The translations under genes and the position numbers were made by a program. A stretch of DNA of 34,399 bases from Candidatus Woesearchaeota archaeon (GTDB taxonomy: Archaea > Nanobdellota > Nanobdellia > Woesearchaeales > GW2011-AR4), in the NCBI GenBank assembly GCA_002686855.1, contig NYYQ01000038.1:1-34399 (forward strand), in the 5' to 3' direction. A model generated the notes under the pieces. It was not told the origin of the DNA and searched no databases. It saw nothing but the letters and a program-made list of their open reading frames with translations. Numbering within the stretch: the first letter of the stretch is position 1; each line of letters begins with the position of its first letter. Below are positions 6,910-15,124 of the stretch, piece by piece.

Positions 6910-9375
6910 CTATAATAATGCAACCTTAGTAGGCAGGTATAGGTCCCGTAAAATTGTTGATTTGTAATTGATAGCATCAACCACCCCTTTCTTTACAAAT
7001 TCATTTTCCTTACCGGAAAATATTTTTTCATAATGTTTGAGGAATTTTTCCAATTCAACAGGCTTTTTTGTAAATGCAAGTGAAAAACCAACACCAAAAT
7101 AATAATCTTCCTTATCTTCCGGATATAATTCAAAGAAATTAAAGTATTTTTCATATTTTTCTTTGCAATTCTCTTCATTAGGTATAAATGTAACGCATCT
7201 TCCTAAACCCCGGACCAATGGCCCCCTAGTTGGAAAAGACGGAAAATATATTTCTCTGTTCTCAAATATTTTCGCAAGCCCCATACTGAAACCATAACCA
7301 TCAGCAAACCATTCAATGTGTTTATCAATTTTGGGGTTGCCTCTAAAAACCCTATCCGGATTCAATCCCAAGGAGCCGTATCCGCAACCAGTTATCATAA
7401 GACGCAAATATTCTTTTTTAAAATGTCTTAGCAACAGATTCAAGCTTTCTTTTATTGATAAGTTATTTTTTATCAATCCGGCAGCAATGGCTTCAATATA
7501 GAATGGTTTGTAGTATTCAATAGCTTTTTTATTGCCATTTTTTAACATTCCATAAGGATTTGCTGTAGCTTCCTTGAATATATAAACTATATCGCCTAAA
7601 TTTTTATCCTCATATTCCGATGCATATATGGGATCTCTGTCATAAAAAGGAACCCCTTTTTTGAGTTTGGAAAAATTAGCGCCGCTATATCTTGTCAAGT
7701 TTAATCTGAAAACTTTTTTGAACCACTTTTGCCAATAACCCATTTTGGTGAGGGATCCCTCATGTTTTTTAATAGTGTTTTTCATATTGTCAAAAAAAAA
7801 CTTATTATTTTTATCGCTTTTTGAAGCATACTCACTTATCTTTTTTAAACTAAGATATGAGATTAATGAACCATCGCAAAGAAGGTCCTTTCTTCTCAGG
7901 ATCAGCTCTAATTGAGATAAGAGCATGAATTGGGTCATCTCCAAAAAAATAACAGCGCGGTCTATGTTTATCTTATCATTTATAGGTAAGCACATAATTT
8001 TTTCAATAAACATGCCTCTATAGCTAAATTGCCTCCAACCTTTGTTTTTTCTGAAAAAAAGACTGTTTTTTTTGTAGAATTTCGAAATCAAAACAAAATT
8101 ATTCGTGATGAGTTCGTAAATCTGCCCAAACCTGCCATCTTTATAGGATAAATCAGAAATGCTGCTTTTTGAAAGATAAGGCCAAACTCTATGCAGATAG
8201 TACGCAAAAAATTCAAAAAAATATTTCAATCCAAATATTTCACAAGAGCCAAGACAACGATTTTTACCTAAGATCAATAATGCATAAGATTGAACAAGTT
8301 GATCAATTAAGATATTCACTTTCTCTGCCAGTTCAAAGATGGTCTTTGAGGGCAGCTTATTTTGAATGTCGCCAAGAATTATCTCAAGATACATATCGCT
8401 TTGTTGAGCAGGAATATCCAGTCCTGAGCTGTACAACGGATCGACAAACGCCCCAGCATCTCCAAGCAGAGCAAACTTTTTTTTTGCAGATATAACTCTT
8501 TTTGAAGCATATGAATAATTGGATCTGGTTTCAAAATTCACTATATTTTCTTTATCAAATAAACCATCTAACGCTTTATGTTTCTTTATGAAAGCAACAA
8601 GTTCTTTTTTATTTGGAGGTTTTTTTTCAAAAAGAAATCTGTCATCATACACTACGCCGCAGCTTATTATGTCCTTTTTTAATGGTATGACCCAAAACCA
8701 GTAATGGGGATAAAAGAAATGAACAGTGGAAAACTCCCTAGTTGCGAATCTATTCTTCCTTCTCCATTTATCACTTATTACATCTATTTTATTATTTGAC
8801 TTGAAATGCGCCCAAGAAGAACAATGATTATTATTTGGAACTGTTATATCCAAACCTAATTTTTTGGACAAAAACCGTTTTCTGCCTGTCGCGTCTATGA
8901 CCCATTTTGTCCTGATAACAGATTTTTTGTTGTTCTTGGCAACAACAATCCGATTTTCGTTTGTGTCAAAAATGACATCATCCACAGCCCCATCTTTATA
9001 GTGAATGCCTTTTTTTGAATTCATAATTTTTATGTCTTTCTCTATAATATGCCTGTCTAAATGAAAGGTGTTAAACGTATTTGTTCCGGTACATTCTTCA
9101 CTCATATCTGTAATGTCTAAATTTTTATCTTCATTGTCATAAAAAAATCTCAATCCATTTTTGAACAAATGATTTCTGTACAAATAACTGGTTAACTTTA
9201 GCCTATGCTGAAGATAATGACTTCCCAATTCTGTTACACTTTCTCCAACATTGTACTTTATATTTTCCTTGGGCCCTATTATCGAGACCTTAAGTTTTGG
9301 CTCTGTAAGAATGATATGTCTCGCAAAAAAATTTGCGACAATGCCATTTCCAATTATAGCAACATCGTATTTCAT
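6910..9375 (-). CDS. Flavin-dependent halogenase-like protein fused to a DUF1702-like domain
   Basis: An 821-residue protein. Residues 1 to about 400 resemble FAD-dependent halogenases: dinucleotide motif VAIIGNGIVANF at 5-16, VGES at 43-46, FKNGLRFF with Lys72 at the place of the halogenase catalytic Lys, YWFWVIP at 225-231 (GWxWxIP-like, first Gly replaced by Tyr), and GDAGAFVDPLYSSGLDIP at 305-322, the family's second FAD-binding motif. Residues about 400-560 are unassigned. Residues about 570-800 resemble DUF1702: EWFADGYGF at 688-696, VRGLGRCVTFI at 721-731 and YYFGVGFSLAF at 758-768. DUF1702 proteins accompany enediyne synthase genes, as far as I recall. The context suggests oxidative tailoring or halogenation of the polyketide. 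Hydroxylase or other flavoprotein chemistry is equally possible. Confidence 0.72.
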   Translation of the reverse strand: MKYDVAIIGNGIVANFFARHIILTEPKLKVSIIGPKENIKYNVGESVTELGSHYLQHRLKLTSYLYRNHLFKNGLRFFYDNEDKNLDITDMSEECTGTNTFNTFHLDRHIIEKDIKIMNSKKGIHYKDGAVDDVIFDTNENRIVVAKNNKKSVIRTKWVIDATGRKRFLSKKLGLDITVPNNNHCSSWAHFKSNNKIDVISDKWRRKNRFATREFSTVHFFYPHYWFWVIPLKKDIISCGVVYDDRFLFEKKPPNKKELVAFIKKHKALDGLFDKENIVNFETRSNYSYASKRVISAKKKFALLGDAGAFVDPLYSSGLDIPAQQSDMYLEIILGDIQNKLPSKTIFELAEKVNILIDQLVQSYALLILGKNRCLGSCEIFGLKYFFEFFAYYLHRVWPYLSKSSISDLSYKDGRFGQIYELITNNFVLISKFYKKNSLFFRKNKGWRQFSYRGMFIEKIMCLPINDKINIDRAVIFLEMTQFMLLSQLELILRRKDLLCDGSLISYLSLKKISEYASKSDKNNKFFFDNMKNTIKKHEGSLTKMGYWQKWFKKVFRLNLTRYSGANFSKLKKGVPFYDRDPIYASEYEDKNLGDIVYIFKEATANPYGMLKNGNKKAIEYYKPFYIEAIAAGLIKNNLSIKESLNLLLRHFKKEYLRLMITGCGYGSLGLNPDRVFRGNPKIDKHIEWFADGYGFSMGLAKIFENREIYFPSFPTRGPLVRGLGRCVTFIPNEENCKEKYEKYFNFFELYPEDKEDYYFGVGFSLAFTKKPVELEKFLKHYEKIFSGKENEFVKKGVVDAINYKSTILRDLYLPTKVALL

Positions 9376-9395
9376 AGGCTTTTATTATTGGACAA

Positions 9396-9406
9396 ACTTT
9401 AAATGT
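9396..9406 (-). promoter_or_regulatory. TATA-like box upstream of the halogenase-like gene
   Basis: On the minus strand CATTTAAAG lies with its centre about 26 bases before the ATG at 9375, within the 44-base gap after the acyltransferase-like gene. This fits leaderless transcription and is consistent with the lack of a ribosome binding site at that start. Confidence 0.45.
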
Positions 9407-9419
9407 TTTGCGGTGAGAT

Positions 9420-10484
9420 TTACCATCGCTTAACTTTCCTTAAAAAAAATACGAGCTTTCTCCCATAGACAAATTTAAGTGTAAATATACCTATTCCCCA
9501 AGATATTAAAAATAAAACTAGCAATAACAAAATAATAGCGACCAACGGAGAAAACAGGGCCTTAAACAACAATGACAGATTAAAGCCAATTATAATGTGC
9601 AAAATGTAGATCCATAATATTCCTTTGCTGTAACTGTTTATTATGCCATATTTTTTTGGATGAATTTTTTCAGATAATAAGTTTGAAAAAACAATTAGTA
9701 AGCTAAATGATCCCATTATTGCCAAAATAAAGCCAACCTTTGGCTGGAATATTGTTGCCCCCCATACATTAGAAGAGTCTATAACCGGTAGCAATTCTTT
9801 TCTTAAGAAAGAGATTCCTAATAATAATAGGCCGGTTATAATGAAAATAATCCTAGAAGCGATATTATCCTTATACTTAATATAGTAATGCGCAGCCAAA
9901 AACCCGAATGTTATTGTTGAAAACCACGGAAAGAATGGCCAAAAAAAGAAGCCTGAGCTGTTGCCAATAAAAATCGCAGCTAAGTAATTCGAATTGTAAT
10001 CTGATAAAGAATTCCTAACTATCTCCGCTGTAAAAAGTGTTAATGCCCCTGCAAAAAAAACAGAGGATATTGAGAAAAATTTCAATAATAGCGTTATAGT
10101 GATAAATGAAATCCCAATGAACTGCAGCGCATCCCATGAAAACAAATCTTCTATACCAAATGCAAGGAAATTCATTATAAAGCCAAGAATGATTATAAAA
10201 GAGGATACTTTTAGTATATGCTTAAAAGGATAGCCTTTTATTTTGTTATTCTTCCAATATTTGCTGAAATGTATGCGCAAAGAAGCTCCGGCTACAGCAG
10301 GTATTGACATGGGGAATAAGCCTAAAAATACAAGATTAATAATAATTGGATAGATGTTATTTTGTGTTGACATAATTTCATCCTGGGTGGTGACTATCCA
10401 AAAAACACTATGAATAAAAATCATTAATGCTACGCAAATGAATTTTGCAATGTCAAGTCCAATCCATCCTTTAGTGCGCTTCAT
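9420..10484 (-). CDS. Polytopic membrane protein, acyltransferase (HGSNAT/DUF1624)-like
   Basis: A 354-residue integral membrane protein with about ten hydrophobic helices. The N-terminus GLDIAKFICVALMIFIH at 8-24 fits the RxxxLDxxRGxxxxxMxxxH pattern of the heparan-alpha-glucosaminide N-acetyltransferase catalytic/DUF1624 family, with the Arg-Gly replaced. WDALQFIGISFI and FFPWFSTITFGFLAAHYY match its later DxLQxIG and PWFxxxxxG patterns. Family members move acyl groups across or at the membrane onto sugars or other acceptors. It lies between polyamine genes and polyketide genes on the same strand, so an acceptor from either pathway is conceivable, but nothing in the sequence fixes the substrate. 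A TATA-like stretch (10500-10508) lies about 20 bases before the start. Confidence 0.6.
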   Translation of the reverse strand: MKRTKGWIGLDIAKFICVALMIFIHSVFWIVTTQDEIMSTQNNIYPIIINLVFLGLFPMSIPAVAGASLRIHFSKYWKNNKIKGYPFKHILKVSSFIIILGFIMNFLAFGIEDLFSWDALQFIGISFITITLLLKFFSISSVFFAGALTLFTAEIVRNSLSDYNSNYLAAIFIGNSSGFFFWPFFPWFSTITFGFLAAHYYIKYKDNIASRIIFIITGLLLLGISFLRKELLPVIDSSNVWGATIFQPKVGFILAIMGSFSLLIVFSNLLSEKIHPKKYGIINSYSKGILWIYILHIIIGFNLSLLFKALFSPLVAIILLLLVLFLISWGIGIFTLKFVYGRKLVFFLRKVKRW

Positions 10485-10611
10485 GTTAGTGCTAATAAAA
10501 TTTTTAATGCCTATTCTGCTGGCTTGCCGGCAATCTCTTTGTAAAAATAATCCTGTAAATTTCCATATGTGTTATCTAAACAAACCAGAGATTATCGTGT
10601 AACCATATATC

Positions 10612-12240
10612 TTACCTGCCAGAATCTGGATCATCAGCAACACCACTATAAAAATAATTATTTTGCATATACACATGGATTAGGGGGTTGTTATCAGTAG
10701 AAATTTGAATGCTATTGTTCTCAAGATAATTGTTTATGAATTCCGGAAACTCAAATGAGTAATCATTCTGTTTGGTGTTGTACCAAACACCGCTTACGTT
10801 TTCATTTCTGGCAATTCTTGGATCAATATTCTTCCCAGCCATAATGTATCCTAATGAACCATGCAATGAACCCGGCAAAACATAGGGATACGTATCTGGA
10901 AATACTGATTTTATTGTTTTGTAAGCTGATGTAAAACCCTCAAGGAAAAAATAAGGGGGAGTAAACTGCGTAACCATAACGCCCCCATCTTTTAAAACTC
11001 TTTTAACCTCATCATAAAACTCCTTAGAATATAGCGAAGCTATAGCTAATTTTCTAGGATCTGGAAGGTCTATTATTATAATATCATATGTCCTATCGGG
11101 GGTTTTTTTTAAAAACATTCTCCCATCTTGTATATATCTGTTAACCCTCTTATCATATAATGAACCCCTATGAACTTTCGGCAAATATTTTTTTGAAACC
11201 TCAATAACTCCCTCATCTAAATCAACATGATCTATTGTTGTGAAATTAAATTTTAGTATTTGGTAAAGAGCGCCACCATCACCCCCTCCAATCAACAATA
11301 TTCTTTCAGGATTTGGACGAGCAGCAATTGCAGGCATTGTTAGATACTCATGATAGGCTATTGAGGCTTTATCAGATATCTGCAGACCCCCATCAAGATA
11401 AAGCTCCCGTCCATAAAATGGACTTTCAAGAATCATGATATGTTGGTAAGGGCTATTAGTAGAATAAACTGGCTTTGTATAGTAGATTGCATAATAAGCG
11501 GATCCAACAGAAAAAAATGAATCCACAAAATGCAGTTTAAGCCTTTGTAAGAAACCAACAGAGCCAAATAAAAAACCAACACTAAGCCCCAATATTAAAA
11601 TTACCGTAGTAAAAAACAAAAGAATTTTCTTTTTATTTATTCTTGTGGCTAAAATAAAGGTAAAAACATTAAGCATCGCTCCAAAATACATAGCCCCATG
11701 AAATCCCAGTAAAGGTATAAAAAAAATCCCGGTAAACAAAGCGCCGATAACACCACCCAAAGTATCTGAAAAATAAACAAAACCAGTAGCTTTAGTCTTC
11801 TCAATATTTTCTAAAATAGCAACAGCCAACGGTATTTCCATCCCCATCAACATAGTGGGGATTAATAATGAAGCAATAACAATCCAGAAAATAAAATGCG
11901 TAGCTATTCCTGATGAAACAAATTGCGAAATGAATGAAAGAAAAGTGAAGCCAAACAAGGCTATTAACACCTCAATTCCCATCAATATTCTTATAAGCGG
12001 AAATTTTTTCTTTACAATAAAACCTCCGCCAAGGGCGCCTATGGCTAAACCAAAAAGAAACGAAGCCAGTACAATGGACAATGAAACCTCTGTAGCTCCG
12101 ACAATCGTGGTAACAACCGAAATAAGAACAACTTCATACAACAAGCTTGCTAAGCCAGTTGAGAACATAATCAAGAATATGATAAATCTGTTATTATAAA
12201 CACCCCTTTTTAAATCATGTAACAATGCCATATATATCAT
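10612..12240 (-). CDS. speE: Spermidine synthase-like aminopropyltransferase with N-terminal membrane domain
   Basis: A 542-residue protein. Residues about 18-230 contain about seven transmembrane helices of the type found in membrane-anchored spermidine synthases (LYEVVLISVV, FLFGLAIGALGGG). Residues about 240-525 are the Rossmann-fold aminopropyltransferase: YLDGGLQIS at 281-289, YHEYLTMPA at 296-304, GGGDGG at 318-323, LDEGVIEV at 341-348 and DLPDPRK at 391-397, which takes the place of the D-x-(S/T)-D-P motif. Soluble enzymes transfer an aminopropyl group from decarboxylated AdoMet to putrescine or similar amines. The Leu in DLPDP is common in the membrane-bound group, whose exact product is less certain. 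The ATG overlaps the AdoMet decarboxylase stop by 4 bases, so the two are translationally coupled. Confidence 0.88.
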   Translation of the reverse strand: MIYMALLHDLKRGVYNNRFIIFLIMFSTGLASLLYEVVLISVVTTIVGATEVSLSIVLASFLFGLAIGALGGGFIVKKKFPLIRILMGIEVLIALFGFTFLSFISQFVSSGIATHFIFWIVIASLLIPTMLMGMEIPLAVAILENIEKTKATGFVYFSDTLGGVIGALFTGIFFIPLLGFHGAMYFGAMLNVFTFILATRINKKKILLFFTTVILILGLSVGFLFGSVGFLQRLKLHFVDSFFSVGSAYYAIYYTKPVYSTNSPYQHIMILESPFYGRELYLDGGLQISDKASIAYHEYLTMPAIAARPNPERILLIGGGDGGALYQILKFNFTTIDHVDLDEGVIEVSKKYLPKVHRGSLYDKRVNRYIQDGRMFLKKTPDRTYDIIIIDLPDPRKLAIASLYSKEFYDEVKRVLKDGGVMVTQFTPPYFFLEGFTSAYKTIKSVFPDTYPYVLPGSLHGSLGYIMAGKNIDPRIARNENVSGVWYNTKQNDYSFEFPEFINNYLENNSIQISTDNNPLIHVYMQNNYFYSGVADDPDSGR

Positions 12241-12572
12241 ATCTTTATCCTTTTTAACGAAGTTATTTTACCATTCAATTGATCTGCTAAAGCTTCAACA
12301 TATTCTTCAGGATTTCTATCAATATTGCAGGTAAATATATCAAAAAGAAGTTTAGATTTTTCAGGCCAGCTATGGATAATAAAGTGGGATTGTGATAGTA
12401 TAAAACAGTAAGTAATACCTTTAGGATTATTAAATACATGATATTTTTCTCCAACAACATTCAATCCACAGAGTTTACAAGCCTTTAAAACAAGATCCCT
12501 TAATTTTTCTTCAGAAGTCAAAATATCTCCATCATTTATTTCAATTACCCCAATTATGTGTTCACCAAGCAT
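12237..12572 (-). CDS. speD: S-adenosylmethionine decarboxylase proenzyme (short prokaryotic type)
   Basis: A 111-residue protein of the SpeH/SpeD type, which cleaves itself to make a pyruvoyl cofactor and decarboxylates AdoMet, the donor for the aminopropyltransferase encoded next. The self-cleavage segment reads LSQSHFIIHSWPE: Ser62 would become the pyruvoyl group, with His67 and Cys82 (FTCNID) as the conserved processing and proton-donor residues. The residue before the cleaved Ser is Gln61, where Glu is usual, and the later Thr is Ser68. The amide change is not known to abolish processing but is odd. Some small relatives of this family decarboxylate ornithine or arginine instead, so substrate should be held open. 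Pairing with speE favours AdoMet. Confidence 0.87.
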   Translation of the reverse strand: MLGEHIIGVIEINDGDILTSEEKLRDLVLKACKLCGLNVVGEKYHVFNNPKGITYCFILSQSHFIIHSWPEKSKLLFDIFTCNIDRNPEEYVEALADQLNGKITSLKRIKI

Positions 12573-12702
12573 TTTTATCTAATTAAGAATATAATGCGAT
12601 TATTATATTTATTGTTTTATATTTATAATTATTTATAATTTAATTCAATAAAAACCATTTAAATACATTTTTATCAGAAATATTTAAATAATAAGGATAT
12701 TT
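12573..12702 (+). promoter_or_regulatory. Divergent promoter region between speD and the surface-protein gene
   Basis: This 130-base, almost purely A/T interval separates two diverging gene runs. For the plus strand, ATTTAAATA at 12657-12665 predicts a start near 12687 and a short leader carrying AAGGAT at 12693-12698 before the ATG at 12703. For the minus strand, AAATATAATA around 12601-12611 is the best TATA-like match about 34 bases before the speD ATG. No operator repeat was recognised. Confidence 0.45.
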
Positions 12703-15093
12703 ATGTTGTATTTGTTAAAAAAAGCGGTGTATAGGACAATGCATAAAAGCACATTTATAGTAATCTTATTTATAATAACCATATTTCTGGTTCCTATTGC
12801 TTATTCTTATACTCCCCCACCCCCACCCCCACCCCCATGCAAGCAGAAAACAATGGGCTGCTATGATACTGGTGGGTTTAAGGCAAATCCAGGCTCATTA
12901 GCCCGAGGAAGTTTTAGTTATTATTTGAGTGAAACTGCATGCATTGGCGGAGGCTGTACTTGCAGTGCTGCTGGTTTTATAAGTTCAATTAGGCAGGTGG
13001 ATGCAGACCAGACAAGTGGATCATGTAGCTGTATAGTTGGAGCTTCATGGGATTCAACTGGGAAATGTTGCGGAGATGATACTCTCGATTGCGGCAAAAT
13101 TAAGGAAGGCTCTTTATGCGCTATGGATGCTAATTTTAGGATAAGCTCGTGGATTCCAGTAGAGCCTAATAAAGGAGATATTATCTATGTTGGCTGCAAA
13201 AACACAGAGATGCTTTCTGATGGAACTAAATGGATACCTTGTTCAAACACTCCCTTTAGGAAAACTGTAAATAGCCATGAATATTTTTGTGCAGGCACTA
13301 GTATGGAGTGTGAAAGCACATTCTGGAAGCCCAGAACTAGTGAGATGGAAGAAGGTGATGTCTTTACCCAGACAAGCAACTGTGGAAACACAAGAACAGC
13401 AATAGGAACAAAATGTGTTTCCTGCGATCCAGAAGAAGAGCAGCAAAACCAAAGCCAAGAACAGGATGATTTCTACGAAAGCCTTAAAGGTTCTATTGCA
13501 GAATGTTGCGGCTCTAGAGTGTGTGTTTCAAGGAATGATGGCAGGCGTCTTACATCAGGAAAATCTGTAAAATCAAATGAAATAACCTATTACTGCGCTT
13601 CTGATAGCATTTTTACCTTTGATTTGGATGAATCTACCCAACAACAGACATGCGAAGGAGCAAATTTAATATGGACTGGTACTTTATGCTGCAGCGAGGA
13701 TGATGATCCAGAAGAATATTATAATGATCCAAATGGCTTAGGGGGCTGCTGGAACAAGCAGATTGTTTACTCATCAGATGTTGTCCCGGGAAGAGAAGAT
13801 ATAGCAAATCTTGACGGTAATTTCTATGGTTGCAACATACCGCAAGATGATGATGTTTTAACCCTCCAGGATTCGCACACAAATGAACCTCTGATAAAAG
13901 AGAACACAGGCTATTGCTTCCAGGATCCAAGAAAATTTTACTTCTGCTCATTTAACAATAAATGGGAGTTTTCTAGTGGTATTGATAGGTCTAATCCCAG
14001 CACAGCCCCAGCATCTTTTGGTGTTGACCAAGCAGTAGAATGTTGCGCGCAAGACCACTGCTGGAACGGAGAAACATGCACAATCAACCAAAAGTACGCT
14101 GCAGATTCCCCCCCAGTCAATGGTTTTAGGTGTATAGATGGAGAATGGAAGGAAGCTGATATAAAACTCACCCCTGAAGGAGAAAGCGGCTTTTGCCCAG
14201 ATAAAAGCCAATGTTTACTTAATCCTAGCAGCAGTGCCGATATTCAATGCCTGACAAGCGATCAATACGTAAAAGATAATTATTGTGAAAACGGAGTATG
14301 GACTTCAAGAACAAAATTTGCAGCGCTGCAGTTAATCGATACAACCCAACCAACTGACTATATACTATCCTGTGACACGCCCAATTATGCTTTAAATAAC
14401 CTAAATTATCTGGTACAGGGCCAGTTAGCTGAGACTATTGTTAGCGAAGAAAATACAAATAACTTCTGCGTTCTGCTGTTTGATGATAAAGTCAGAATAG
14501 GAACTTCTCTCAACAAGCCAATTACGGAAGCTACGTCATTCTTAAAAACAATCGGTGTTGATAATTGCAACATAGCTTTAATAGACGATAACAAATATCA
14601 TGCATGTGATGGCACTCAAAATTCAAAAGCATGGTATAATCAAAGATTAAACAGTATCATTTACAGCAATGAAAAATTTTCAATGGCAGAGGCAAATCTG
14701 CTTCAAGCATTCATCAATTTCATAAAAAACCCGTTTGATACAATAAAAAATAAAATAAAAGAAAAAATAGACGAATCACCATTTGACGAATCTTATATCA
14801 ATAGCATAAATAAATTTGATAAGCTTTACTTAAGCAAGCAAGGCAACAAGGAAATCAGGGGAAGTGTTGAAGGACTGCAATTCAAGAATTTAGTTATAGA
14901 ATACAAAAATTTCGATACAGACATTTGTAAATTTATAGATGAATATAATAAAAAGAATCAAGATCTGGGTTCAGGCATAGAATGCAGCAAAGAAGGAGGC
15001 ACTTATTATGTTCTTGCGCAAGGGAGTGGCTTTACAAACATCGATCCAGGAGTAATATGGAGTGACCTAACTTCAAAGTTAAGGATAAGTTAA
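12703..15093 (+). CDS. Large Cys-rich secreted surface protein
   Basis: A 796-residue protein with a hydrophobic signal segment at about residues 16-35, followed directly by YTPPPPPPPPC, eight prolines encoded by four CCCCCA units. Residues about 45-510 are rich in cysteine and carry recurring Cys-Cys clusters (GKCCGDDTLDCG, AECCGSRVC, TLCCSEDDD, VECCAQDHC), suggesting repeated small disulfide-bonded modules. Residues about 540-796 have few Cys and a basic amphipathic stretch near 666-690. No C-terminal anchor is seen. I do not recognise a named family. ATG 12703 has AAGGAT upstream; an internal Met at residue 13 would give a more standard signal peptide but has no binding site. It heads the pilin-like gene run and may be its main secreted component. 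Confidence 0.75.
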   Translation: MLYLLKKAVYRTMHKSTFIVILFIITIFLVPIAYSYTPPPPPPPPCKQKTMGCYDTGGFKANPGSLARGSFSYYLSETACIGGGCTCSAAGFISSIRQVDADQTSGSCSCIVGASWDSTGKCCGDDTLDCGKIKEGSLCAMDANFRISSWIPVEPNKGDIIYVGCKNTEMLSDGTKWIPCSNTPFRKTVNSHEYFCAGTSMECESTFWKPRTSEMEEGDVFTQTSNCGNTRTAIGTKCVSCDPEEEQQNQSQEQDDFYESLKGSIAECCGSRVCVSRNDGRRLTSGKSVKSNEITYYCASDSIFTFDLDESTQQQTCEGANLIWTGTLCCSEDDDPEEYYNDPNGLGGCWNKQIVYSSDVVPGREDIANLDGNFYGCNIPQDDDVLTLQDSHTNEPLIKENTGYCFQDPRKFYFCSFNNKWEFSSGIDRSNPSTAPASFGVDQAVECCAQDHCWNGETCTINQKYAADSPPVNGFRCIDGEWKEADIKLTPEGESGFCPDKSQCLLNPSSSADIQCLTSDQYVKDNYCENGVWTSRTKFAALQLIDTTQPTDYILSCDTPNYALNNLNYLVQGQLAETIVSEENTNNFCVLLFDDKVRIGTSLNKPITEATSFLKTIGVDNCNIALIDDNKYHACDGTQNSKAWYNQRLNSIIYSNEKFSMAEANLLQAFINFIKNPFDTIKNKIKEKIDESPFDESYINSINKFDKLYLSKQGNKEIRGSVEGLQFKNLVIEYKNFDTDICKFIDEYNKKNQDLGSGIECSKEGGTYYVLAQGSGFTNIDPGVIWSDLTSKLRIS
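12814..12837 (+). repeat. Hexanucleotide tandem repeat (CCCCCA)x4
   Basis: Four perfect copies of CCCCCA lie in frame and encode the proline run right after the signal segment. The minus strand is (TGGGGG)x4, able in principle to form a G-quadruplex. Gain or loss of units would lengthen or shorten the linker without shifting the frame. Confidence 0.85.
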
Positions 15094-15124
15094 TCTCTCA
15101 TTCAATATTCAAAAAGAGGTGGAA

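Noticed and set aside
562-12572. Complete enediyne cluster
   Set aside because: The usual thioesterase (E10-type) and other conserved accessory genes are not present in the window, so only the synthase core and a DUF1702-like domain support the link; a warhead product cannot be claimed.
12814-12837. Telomere-like repeat
   Set aside because: It is only four units, lies in frame within a coding region, and encodes a proline linker after a signal segment; nothing suggests a chromosome end.
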